Source: Obelidium mucronatum (lineage: Eukaryota > Chytridiomycota > Chytridiomycetes > Chytridiales > Chytriomycetaceae). Taken from it: 29,913 nucleotides of DNA. Where the stretch lies: the NCBI GenBank assembly GCA_025765595.1, contig JAIVFH010000306.1:1-29913 (forward strand). The letters are read 5' to 3'. The notes under the pieces were generated by a model, which saw only the letters and a list, made by a program, of their open reading frames with translations, made no database searches and was not told the DNA's origin. Positions 1 to 11,575 of the stretch are shown here, in pieces (the stretch's first letter is position 1; each line of letters begins with the position of its first letter). A program made the position numbers and the translations under genes.

Positions 1-191
1 AAAGATGTTGAGATGACCGGTAGACAAACAAGTGAAAAACAAAGAATGCTACAATGTTTTAATGCACCATGGAATAAGAATATAAAATTACTGTAGTATG
101 AAGCAGGATGGATCAATGAACAAATAATGAATAAAATAAACTTGAAACAACAAAAATCTCGTTTCATCTCCAACATCTCTGTAAACATAGA
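1..191. other. AT-rich flank upstream of the kinesin-like gene
   Basis: No convincing coding region is visible on either strand. The stretch is AT-rich and changes sharply to GC-rich sequence at about 220. It presumably holds the promoter and 5' leader of the gene starting at 192, but I see no clear TATA box or initiator and name no site. Confidence 0.4.
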
Positions 192-3100
192 ATGCAGCAG
201 CCAGTGCTCGTGGTCAGCGAGCACCTGTCTGCGCATGGCGCCGACCGCCGCATTCTCGAGGCCGACGCCGACGCCGACGCCGGCGTGCGGGTGCTTTCGC
301 GGACGGGGCGGCATCGTTTCCGGGGTTCGACGTTAAAGCTCGCAGCGAGATAGTGTAAGGACAAGCGCGTGTGGCCGCTGGTGCGCGGGTTCCTCGACGG
401 GCGCAGCGTCAAACGTGGCGCTGTACGGCACGGCGCGCGCGGGAAAGAGCGGCGCGGCGCGCGCGCTGCTCGGGCTGGCGCTCGCCGACGTGTTTGCGTC
501 CATTGCGTCGTACGCTGCGGCGCACGCGGCGGCGCGTCCCGAGTTTGGCGTAACCCTAACCGTGCCTCGAAGTGCGCAACGAAGACGCCGTCGACGTGCT
601 GGCCGGCGACAGCGTCGTGCTGCTCGACGATGCCGCAAGCCCCGGCGTCGAATGCGTCGGCGCCGAGTCTGTCGCTGTCGACTCGCCCGCTGCGGCCCTG
701 GCGTGAGTGTTTTGCGTGCAATCCATCTCTCTGCTTTTAACACTGTTGTTGTGTTGTGCAGAATCATTCAAGCTGCGCTCGATGCCCGCAATCCTACTAC
801 TTCTGCTCGCTCGCACCTCATCTATACAATCACCTTGCGGCAACACCACCACGATCCGGAAACTATTATTACGTCTCGTCTCCGTTTCTTTGATTTGGCG
901 TCTTCTTCAAGAGTCAAACTGGACAACCACTGCACCACTCCTGTACTCATCAACTCTGGCCTTTTGGCTTTGCAAAATATTGTCATGGGCGTTGCCGATG
1001 CTGACTATCGTCAGTCGAAATTGACTCTTTTGATGAAGGATTCTCTTGTTTCAAATGGTGCTTCAAGGTTTGTTTGTTTTTTTTGTATTCACTGCCGAAC
1101 TTGTCTTTAACAGATGAAATCAGAAATACCGATACTCTATTGATTTCATTTGTTTCTCCTTTTGAATCGGATTTGGATGAGACTCTTCGAACGCTGAAAT
1201 TCTCTAACAGAGCAGCGAAATTTTTTAGTTTTTTGAATACCGAGAATGATGCTGCTCTATTGGAAAATGTTGAAGAATCGAGAGTTGTTTTTTATATGGA
1301 TCTTGTGAGGAGGTTGAAGGATGAGAATTTAATGTTGAAGACTGGAGGTTTGTTATCACCGCCGAAGGCGGTGTTGTCTTACCGCCGAAGGCGGTTTTTT
1401 TTCTTTTTTCAAATCTCAGACCGCCGAAGGCGGTTTATATTCTTTTTTTTTTTGGATCTTCATACCGCCGAAGGCGGTGTATATTCTTTTTTTTTCATCG
1501 ATCAGACCGCCGAAGGCGGTGTATATTGTTTTTTTTTTTCATCTTCATACCGCCTACGATTCCTTCCATCTCTCACATACCTTCCATCTAATCAACCCTT
1601 CATTCAAATTTAGTCAAACAAGACGCCTTGCTGGCTGAAAATAACGAACTGAGACTGGAACTAGAGTTAAAGAACCAAGAAGTAGTAAAACTTAAAGCCC
1701 AATGCAACTACTTGAACAACGAGGTGCGATACACTCTCCCTTTAAACTCAACTTCTTCATTGCTGATGCATGACAAAATACAGCTGGCTTTCATCCATAC
1801 CGAGAGCACCCTCAAAATGTACCATAACTCAACCAATTTGACGGATCTCGACGACTTTAGCGATACCGACTCCATCGCGAGTACTGTGACATACACTGAA
1901 TCAATCGCCGACAGTGACGTCACCACTTCCAATCACGGATCTCGCCTCCCAACAGTCTCCCGCTCAAGCACTCCAGTATCCAAACCGAAATCTACAAAAC
2001 CACCACCATCAGCTTCCAAGCCTGGCACTGCCCCCATTGCTTCTCGTCGAACAAGCAACAGCAGTACCATGAGTTCCACCAGCTCTCGCAGATCCAGTGC
2101 GACAATTACACCACCTACAATGTCCCGGAGCAAGAGCGAAACAGCAGCCTTGCCGCAATCCCATTCTTCAGCAACAATAACACCAGCAGCGACTCAAGTC
2201 CTTGCGAAACGAACAAAACGACTGGCCAATGAGCTCCGCCATATGACACTAGCAGCGCAAGATTACTGGACTTTGGCTGAAAACTTGCAGGCTCAAGTTC
2301 GCGAATATGAAAAGTCCAAAGGAGGAAATGACGTTGAGGCGTTGATTAAAGCAAGCGAAGAGGCTGCCTCACATAAGGTAATAACACGAAACAAATTCCT
2401 TTTCTGGTTTTAAACATGATTTGTTTTAAAAGGTTGAGATCTTGACTTCAAAATTGGAGAAGATTGAAAAGGCATATGAAGGTGCTGAAGAGTACATCAA
2501 TGGTTTGGAGGCAGAGCTTGTGAGACAAGAAACGATCCTCGGCCAGGTAAGGCTCCCAACTTCTTGAAGTTTAATGGGAGTGTTGTTGATCTTTTCAATC
2601 AATATAGGTGGAGAAACTCGAGCTGGACCTTAAAGCTGCTCATGAAGCTGAAGAAAAACGGACAGCTCTGCTGCATTCGTTGGAGCAGCGTTTAACGGAT
2701 CAATGTGGCAATCATCTTCAAACCATTGCTGAATTGGAAGCGGCGGTGGCTAAACATAAAGATTCCACGCCAAATGGTTCAGTTCCTAGGTCACTCGAAA
2801 CACCGCAAACCACGGTAACGGACAACAGCGGCGAACTATCGGCAGCACTCTTGCGCGCAAAAGAGACGGAAGACAAACTCTCATTCATCTACGCTTCCCC
2901 CGACACGGACATTGACTTTGGGGGCGTTCTTATGGTTTCTCAGGAAGAATTCAATAATGCCAGCTCAGGAGGTCAGCATGGATTTGTGCATGATCTGATG
3001 GGAAGATTTGGATGGTCGGATCAAGAAACCGTGGAAGATCTGAAGGCGCGGTTAAAGAAGGCGGTTGATTTCAATTCGAAAGTGAAAGGGGACGTGGATT

Positions 3101-6100
3101 TGTTGAAGGCGCGGATAAAAGTGTTGAGTCAACAGGTCCGTAACCCCTTTATTTTTATTTTTTTTCAAACGGTTTTCGAAAGGTTAACACTTGAACAACC
3201 AGAAGTCTCCAAAAAGAAGCCGCAGTGTTCACTTTGGCGTTGCCATGAGTGAAGTTGCGTGCCAGTCGGATGCCCCATCTGATACTCGTGGACCAGTCTT
3301 TGAACTGCAGAAAATGCTGAACGAAGCGTACGCTGAAAAAGACGCCGCCGCCAAAAATCACGAATCTGAATTATCCCAACTTCAATCCCAATATGCGCAG
3401 TCAAAGTCAAGCGTTGAAACCTTGACTTCAGAATACGCAGCAAAAAGAGCGAAACTGGAAGGGGAGCGGATGAAGCTGCAGAAGGAATTGTTGGAAGCCA
3501 GCTTGAAAGCGGAGGATGCCCAGAACCGCGTGTTTGTTCTTCAATCTCAGTCGGATAAAGCAATCAAAGGAAGTCCACGCCCTGTTGAGAAAGAGTTGGT
3601 GTCTCCAGCCGAGTCTCAGTTGAAGGCTGCCGTGGCGGAAAAGGAAAAAGCGTTGAAGGAGGCGGAAGACACTATCTTGGCCCTGAAGCGTGAAGTCAAT
3701 ACAGCGAACGTGAGCTTGGAGGATTTGAGGTGCGAAGCTGCAAAATCTCCACCAAAAGTATCATCGAGTGAGGGTTCTGCTCCTGCCAAACAGGCGACGC
3801 GTGATGTCCAAGTTCAATCTCCTGGGGTTGGGACTCGGGATGTTAATATCCAATATGGTGTGGAAACGCGGGATGTTCAAATCCAGAATGGGGTGGCTAC
3901 TCGATCTGTTGAAGTTCAGTCAGATGTGGATGCGATCCAGTTTGCTCGTGTCATGTCGGCGTTGAAGAGTTCTGCCAAAGACTTGAAGTCTGGTGTGTTT
4001 TCTTTGTTTTTGTGTTGTATTTGTATTTGCTGTTTCTGAATTATTCAACAGCGCACGAAAAAGTATCTTCTCTTGAGGCCAAGAACTCTGACCTTGAAAA
4101 GGAACTGGAGGGAGCTCATTCAAAACTCAATGAACAAGAAGAAAAGGGACGTATCCATCAGAAATCCATTTCTCTTTCTCCATCCGCAGCACATGCAACA
4201 GTTGGTCAGGAGGACGACGAAAAGTTGATGCTCAAGGCTGAAATTGCTGATTTGAAGACGCGGCTGGCCGGTCTCCAAGAACTCAAGTCGAAACTCCTTG
4301 ATACAGCCACCCGATACCACACTCATGACGAAATGACCACGGCTGTCGCTCAGATTGAGTCGTTGACGCGACAAATCCAATCATTGACTGAAACCCACGG
4401 AGTCAAAGTCGCCAGCCTGTCCTCCGAGTTGGCTGACAAAGACGTGTCGCTTCAATCGGCTTTGGAAACCCTGGAGCAATGCAAGACGGACTTGAAGCAG
4501 ATGGACTTGGAGCTTGGTTCGACGCGGAAAGAAATCACTGCGTTGCAAGCGATGTTGGATCAGAGCGAGTCTGCTGCCAAAGCCGTGAATGCCATGTATA
4601 ATGCATCGTTGAAGGGTGTTTCCGAGCTAGAGATGAGGCTTGATGAAGTTCACAGACATTACGATGTGCTGATTCAAAGGATATTGGATGATGGCGAGTT
4701 GGCTCTTGCTGGCTTGAAAGCGCAAGTAACTGCCTTGGAAACCAAGAATACAGGGTTGGAAGAAGGACTTGCGTCTGCCCAAAAGACCTTGGTGGAAGAA
4801 CGAGGCGCCCACGATAGTTCTTTGGCTGACTTGAAGAATGAGCTGGAAGAAACCAAAAAGTCTCTCGAAACCTCAATGTCGGAGCTTTCCAGTTGCACTT
4901 TGGAGTTTTCAGAGTGTAAACAGAAACTTGCGGAAACGTGCTCAAAGTTGAATGACGTTGAAAATCTACTCGCGATTGAAGTCAAAGGACATGATTCCAC
5001 CAAAAGCGAGTATGCAACTCGTGTGAAGGGTCTGGATGACGAGGTGGCTCGACTCAAAGCGTTGCATGATGCCGAAGTTCTGGCACACCAAGCCACGGCT
5101 GACCACTCTGTCAAGGAACGGTCTGTTACCATGGGCTCTCTTGCTGTGAACCAAGCCCAAGTCGATGCACTCCAGTCAGAACTGACAGAACTGAAAGCGT
5201 TGCATGAAAACGAAGTTGCGGCTCATAAGGCGTCCATTGATCGTTCAGCCAACGAGATTGCAAGCAAAATTGGCGAATATTCTGATCGCATCTCCGAGTT
5301 GGAAAAAGAACTGGACCGTGTCAAGATATTGCATCAAGCGGATGCCGATTCCAAGATTCAATTGCTTGAAAACGACTTGCAAGTTGCGAAAGAAGCCTTG
5401 GCTGCTGAAATTGCCAAGTCAAACGAAGCTGTAGCAGCTATGGAAGCAAAGTTATCCGCTGTCAATGGAACTCTTGCCATTATCACAGCAGAATACACGG
5501 CTGCATCCACTGAGTGCGAGGAATTGCGCGCGACTCTGGAAGACATGAAAACAGAGCTTGATGAAGTCGAGGACCTCCTTGAATCTGAAATCGAAGCTCA
5601 CAACCAAACCAAGGATATCCACCAAGCAGAATTGAACTCGGCGTATGATGCAGCCAAGCTAGAAGTTTCGACTCTGCAAAAAGAGTTGGAAGATGTGCGG
5701 TCTCACCAGAAAATCACTGTCGCAGAAACAGTTCACGAAATTGAGTTGCGTCTTGAACAAGTTCAGAAAACTTCAGACATTTTGTGTGGTAAACTGGTTG
5801 AAGATAATCAAGCTATCCACTCTCTTTTTGTCGGAGCTGTGGAGAAAGTTTCTGAACTTGAAACCCGTTTGCTGGCCATCAAACAGGAACATGAAGGTTC
5901 AATCACGTCTTTGAAAAGTGAAATTGCAGCTGCAAGGGATTCGCATAAGGTTGCGAGTGAGAAAGCGATTGAGCTTGAGTCGGCGCTTGGAACCCTCAAC
6001 AACCGATATTCTGAGGCTACCACGGCATTGAATGCAGATTTAAGTGCTTGTCGCGAACAGCATGCTTCGGCTCTCGATACAGTGAAGGAGTTGACTGCAT

Positions 6101-9100
6101 CCCTGGATGCTGTCAAGAAGGAGCGCTCCGAGATTGTGAACAAGGTTGATGGTATTCGCGGTCTTCATCTTGATGCATCTTCGCAAGCAAAAAACCTCCA
6201 GATGGAATTAGACAGGACTAACTCTCAGCATGCTGAGACTGTCTCTCGACTCCAAAACGACCTTCGAGCAGCTCAAAGTTTGTTGGAGGAGACTATTGCA
6301 GGTCGTTCAAGCGCGGAAGGACGTCTTTCCAAGGTCGAAACAGAGCATGCTGCTATTGTGGATGCCTTGAATTCTCAACTGAAAGACGCCGTTGCGTCGA
6401 GAACTGCCCTTGCCGATCAAGTCAAACATCTTGAGTCCCAGGTTCTCCAGCTCCAAGATTCGCACGATTTCCGTATCCGCCAAATAAGTGAAGAGCACCA
6501 AAACACACGGCAGCGGCAAGTTACGGCGGAATCGAAAACGCAAGACCTCGAAGCAACCATTTCAAATCTTCAAACTGAATTTGCTACGACTTCGGCGCGA
6601 CTAAACGAAGAACATCAAGCGACTCGCGATTTACATCAAAAGGCGTGCAATGAAATCGCAAATTTGACGAACCAGTTGAATTCCGTCAAGGATAGTCATG
6701 CTAATGCGGTTGCCGATCTTCAAGCCGCCAAAAACGATAAGACATCTGCTGAGTTGGATGTGCGCTTGGAGCAAGTTCTGAAGCAGCACCATACCTTGAT
6801 GGATGCCGTGGAACGAGACCATGAAGTTCTGGTATCCAAATTATCTGGACGCATTGACGAGTTGGAGAAAAACTCTACTGAAAACAAATCAGTGGTATCC
6901 AGGCTGGAGAACGAACTTCTACGAGCCAAGGACCTATTGGCCTTTGCGAATGGTCAAGCTGCCAGACTGGAATCTCTGATGGAGAAGAATCAGGCTCAGC
7001 ATCAATCGACTGTTGTTGGGCTTGAAATCAACAACAGGCAGCTTTTGAACGATAAATCCGACTTGTCCCAGCGTATCCAAGAACTGGAATTGCAGGTATC
7101 GACATTGTTGGGCAACCTGGAACAGCATATGGCGGAGCATCAAACAACAAAAGAACTTCACACAAATGCTGTTGCGAAATCGAATGACTTGGAATCTGCT
7201 ATTTCAACTCTTCAAAATGGACACCATGAAATCGTAACATCTCTTCAGCAAGAACTTCAAAATGCTCGTGGGTTACATACAGAAGCTTTTAACACCGTTC
7301 GCAAGCTTGAAAATGAGTTGGAACAGGCCGAGTTTGAGCGTTCTGTTGCGGTTTCGCAAAAAGTCAGGGATCTGCAAGTGGTTGGTGAGCAACGAATGAG
7401 TCGAGTTGTGGAAGAATTGGAAACCCGTCTTCAAGCAGTTCAGAAGCAACATCACATCTTGATGGATTCAATTATTAAGGATCAGGAAGTCATGACTGTT
7501 GGTTTCAAGAAAGAATTATCGGTTTTGAATGACGGAAACCAGTCACTGGGGAAGCAACTTAGCGAAGCATCTGAACTCAAGGCAATTTATGAGATTCGTA
7601 TGAAGGATTTAGAATCTTCTCGTTCTATTTTGCAAAATGAGCTACAGAAGCAATCTTCTGAATTTGAGGTCGTTAAATCGACGTTGTCAGCCAACAATCA
7701 AAACTTGTTGAAGCAGTATGCTGATCTTTGTGAGGTCAAGGCTGTATTGGAACAGCGAATTGTTTCGTTTGAAGACCAAATCAATGGACTTCGCGATGCC
7801 AGTTCAAGCAAGGATGGCAACTTGGGGTTGGCAAAAAGTCGGATCACTCAACTGGAAAGTTCTTTGTTGAAAAAGCAAACTCTAATTGAGCGACTTGAAT
7901 CCGACGCTAAGAAGGCGGCCGAGCTCTACAGCGGTGCGAGTGACCGAGTTCGCTCACTTGAGACTAGTATCAGCGAAGTTCAACGACAAAACTCTTCCCT
8001 GGTGTCCAAGTTTGAAACCGTTCAAGTTACCCGAGACATAACTGCTAGTACTTCTGAAAGAACTGCCGATCTTGAGCGTCGTTTGAACCAATCGGAGAAC
8101 CATCGCGACATTCTTATCAAGCGATTAGAGACGGATGCAGAAGGGACTGCGGGACTCTATGTTGCTGCCAATGATCGAATCAAGGAACTTGAATCTCGAC
8201 TGGAAAGGATGCACAATCAATATTCTCAGCTGGTGTCTGGAATCGATCATGACCATAAATCTACCATTGATGGGTTCTTGGCCCGAATCAGTGAATCGGA
8301 AAAGACACAAACCGCTCTGTCTCTGTCAAACTTAACGTTGGAGAAACAATGCGCTTTATTGACTGAAATCAAAAATGGGAATGAGCAGCGCATTGCGAAT
8401 CTTGAAAATGAGCTCATATGCATTCGCCCTGTCCTTGCAGCGAAAGAGAAGGAGCTGCAAGAGTTAAGCAACAATCACCAAGTATCACGTGAACTCCACA
8501 ATGTTGCTAACAAGAAATTGACCGACTTGGAGTCCCTTTTGATGGTGGCGCGACAGAAGTTTGATGAAGTGAGCGAGAAATTGGCTGGAAAGGAGAAGGA
8601 ACAGAAAGCCTTAGTCGACGGACACCAGAAAACGCGCGATCTCCATGACTCTGCGGCCAGCAAAATTTTGGAATTGGAGTCGATGTTGACTGTTTCCGAG
8701 CAGAATTGCAGGAATACTGTTGCGGAGCTCAATATTACTCGCAACCTTCTTGCGACTGCCTCTAGCAAAGTCGACCAACTTGAATCTCAATTATTGGATG
8801 GCAAAAAGTATCACGAAACCTTCATTTCGCGGTTAGAAAGTGCTCGGGACCTTCATTTGGATGCACAGGCTCAAGTTGTTGAATTGACTGAACGCCTGAA
8901 AAGTGTGGAAGCCCAGTATGACGTTTTGGTGGGCAAATTAGTGGAAGATCATGTAGCCACAGTCTCTTTCTTGCAAGTTCAACTTGCTGCCGCAAGTAAC
9001 GAGGTTGACTCAACCAAACTTATTTTGGATAAAAAGTGCAAGTCTTTGGAAATAGCTGAAAAGGGTGTATTGGCTCTTAGAGAACTGTCGGCAAGACAGG

Positions 9101-11575
9101 TTTGTGTTCTGTTTGTTGTTTTAATGTATTTCTAACGGAATGACAAGGTGGACGTGACAGAACATACGCAGAAAGTTTCTCGATTACAATCTCGGGTGAT
9201 GACACTGGAAAATCAATTATCGTTGAGCCAGGCTGCTGTTGGGGAGCTCACTGAAAAGTTGCGCAACGGAGAGCGTGATGCCGAATCACTCAAGTAAAAA
9301 TATTCGATACATCATTAGGTTTCGTCTGATATATTTTGTTTACAGAAACTTGTGGTGCAAGCTTGACGAGGAAGTGGATTTGGGCCGCAAAAAGTCTGTT
9401 GAAATCACCCGTTTGGAGGAGCGAATCAACGAGCTTTTGAGTCAAATTGCAACTTCTCGTGACAACAATCCTCGAATGTCCGAACTTGAAGCTAAAGTAT
9501 CCACAGTAACTGCACAGTACGATACAGAAAAAGCGCTTCACCAGAAGGCTTTGGCTGCATTGGATCATTGGAAGGGCTGTGTAAACTCTCAGGCTCAAGT
9601 CAATAAGGACAAACAAATCGAACTTGACAATCTGCGGTATCAGTTCTCGATGATGCTTTCAGAAAAAGAATCTCAACAACTCCAGTTCTCAACCGAAGTC
9701 AACCAATTAAAAGCCCTGGTTCTGTCTCTTGAAGCTCAACAAGCCGAGTATAAAGAAAAAATTGACGTTCTAAGTCGAAATCTTACGTCAGTCCTTGCTC
9801 AAGCGGATCAATCGACAGACAATCATTCTAAAGCTGTAGGACAATATGCTTCCGAGTTAAGAAAAAGTGAAGCTCTTGTGAACTCTCTACGTATGGAGTT
9901 ATCACAAACGGTGGCAAACTATGTGCGTCTACAGTCCGAAATGTCGGATGTCAAGCATTCATATGAAACGGAATTGGCGAGCGAACGCGGCAAGTCGCTT
10001 CAACCACAATTTGAACTTCAGCAACGGCAGATATCGTCTACTATCGAAACACTAGGTGCTACCACTTCGCGTTCATTGGGAGTGATTGACGAAGTTCCAG
10101 AACCTGAAAGTGGACTGGAAGGCGCAGCTGTTGCACAAAGTAGTCATCAGTTAACTTCAGAGTTGAATGCTGAGTCAACAACTTCTGTCACTTCCAAGGA
10201 TGTACAGGTCACCACGACGACAACCAGAGCAACCACTCTGGCAACAGAAAACGGAACCGATGGCCAACGTTTCAGATCTCTGTACGAGGCTGCTTCGATC
10301 GAACTGATGGCCGAAAAAGAGAAGTCTAGTCTTCTTCAGAAAGAGCTCGCTGATTTGCGACAGTCTCATCTTTCCACCCAAAGCACGATAACCGCTACAA
10401 CCACCACTACGGTATCTGAATCGGCCGACCAAAGTCCTTTAATATCCACACATGAAATTGCCGAATCAGGGGAGTTGACTGGGCGAGAAGTCGCTACGTC
10501 TCGGAAAGTACGAGTTTTGACTCCGCAAGAGTCCACGATTTTTAGTGCATTTAAGCACGTGAGCGATGAGCACTGGAACTTGATTTCTCAAGAACTCATT
10601 GAAAAGAATGACCGAATCAAGGAGCTTGAAGAAAAACTGGAACTTGTGGCGGCTATTCCAGAGATTCTTAAAAAGTGGGAGGAAACGTTTGTTGAACAAG
10701 AGGCTGATATTGAGCAGCTTGAGAAGGAGTTGTCAGAAACTCAAGATGAATTGAAGAGAGTCCGTGACGCTCAAACGGAGACTCTCCTACCTACTGGACA
10801 AACGGTTTCTGAACGCAGTATCAAAGTTGACGAACATACTCATACAGAAACAGTTCTTTTGCATCCTGAATTTGAAACGGTGTCATTAGAGTTGGAGCAG
10901 AAAAATTTGTTGATCGTGGATCTTCAGTTTCGACTAGAAAAACTCTCCGCGATTCCCGATATCTTGAAGTCTTGGGAAGACGCTTTCAAGGCCCAAGAAG
11001 CTGATATTGACCAACTTGAAGCCGAACTCGATGCAGCTCACGGGCAGATCCAGAAGCTGCAGTCCACAGCGACAACGACCATCGTCAACAACACAAGGTC
11101 AACACTGAGTGACAGCAATGATAGTGCCGTCGATTTAATGTCTCATCGCCTTTCTCCTCCCTATCGCGACTTGCTGATGTCTCCAAATTCAACTTTTGTT
11201 CAATCAGCTGGGTCGACTCCACGGCAACTCGTCTCGGAAAGCTTTGAGATCGCCTACAATCGCGAAACGGGAGAGTACTATCTCCCTGACTCAAATTCTT
11301 TCGGCCATGAAACCACCAATGTTGGAGCACTCCAGTACATCGAAGTGCTGCGCCAACACATCTACCAGTTAGAGAGAAATTTAAGCGAGAGTAGAAGTCG
11401 GATCATGAATCTTCAATCTCAAGTCTCGAATTTGGAGCTCGCTAACTCTGAAGCCAGTTTACGTGTTTCTCGTGCAAGAACTGAGTTGATTGAAGTCAAT
11501 ACCGCTAACAGACTGCTGGAGTCTAGGTTGGCAAGGGTGAAAGATCGTTCTATTTGCGGGATTTTCAACGTGTAA
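192..11575 (+). CDS. Giant kinesin-like protein with divergent N-terminal motor and very long coiled coil
   Basis: Proposed exons: 192-702, 762-1067, 1124-1347, 1614-2377, 2433-2546, 2608-3135, 3203-3992, 4052-9099, 9148-9293 and 9346-11575, about 3,550 residues. Kinesin hallmarks appear in order: a P-loop GTARAGKS (near 430), LEVRNEDAVDVL after it, switch I-like NPTTSARSH (about 793-819), switch II-like DLASSS where DLAGSE is usual, INSGLLALQNI, YRQSKLTLLMKDSL, then SFVSPFESDLDETLRTLKFSNRA. A Ser/Thr/Arg-rich basic region follows (about 1900-2200), then almost unbroken heptad-rich coiled coil to the C-terminus. Kinesins move on microtubules by ATP hydrolysis. The ALL-containing neck and giant rod recall kinesin-7 (CENP-E) by architecture only. 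The first exon is GC-rich and shows four phase breaks (near 325, 354, 411, 565), so start and motor are uncertain. An optional 60-nt intron (1724-1783) inside exon 4 cannot be excluded. The alternative is a decaying motor on a functional coiled-coil protein. Confidence 0.75.
1358..1554. repeat. Intronic array of 15-bp hairpin palindromes
   Basis: The third kinesin intron (1348-1613) contains five perfect copies of ACCGCCGAAGGCGGT, at 1358-1372, 1381-1395, 1420-1434, 1464-1478 and 1506-1520. A half copy (ACCGCC) lies at 1549-1554. Start-to-start distances are 23, 39, 44, 42 and 43 bp, and the spacers are T-rich with shared TATATT and CTTTTTT stretches. Each copy folds as a 6-bp stem with a GAA loop. 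The array looks like a minisatellite of about 43 bp with one shortened unit. It makes this intron 266 nt, against about 46-67 nt for the other introns of this gene. Confidence 0.9.
3797..3931 (+). repeat. Four tandem coding repeats (TRDVQIQ type) in the kinesin-like protein
   Basis: Within exon 3203-3992 four in-frame units of 12, 11, 11 and 11 residues follow one another: TRDVQVQSPGVG, TRDVNIQYGVE, TRDVQIQNGVA and TRSVEVQSDVD. At DNA level they are diverged but alignable, which suggests old tandem duplication under protein-level constraint. They interrupt the coiled coil; function is unknown. Confidence 0.85.

Noticed and set aside
552..563. TAACCCTAACC, a telomere-like stretch in the first kinesin exon
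   Set aside because: Under two repeat units, and it encodes VTLT at the expected place in the kinesin domain; chance is the simpler explanation, though it lies next to one of the phase breaks.
164..767. Long minus-strand open frames rich in Arg and Ala opposite the first kinesin exon
   Set aside because: Shadow frames of GC-rich coding sequence; the forward strand carries recognisable kinesin motifs.
1358..1554. CRISPR-like appearance of the regularly spaced palindromes
   Set aside because: The context is a spliced eukaryotic gene, spacers are T-rich and similar to one another, and no cas genes are present.
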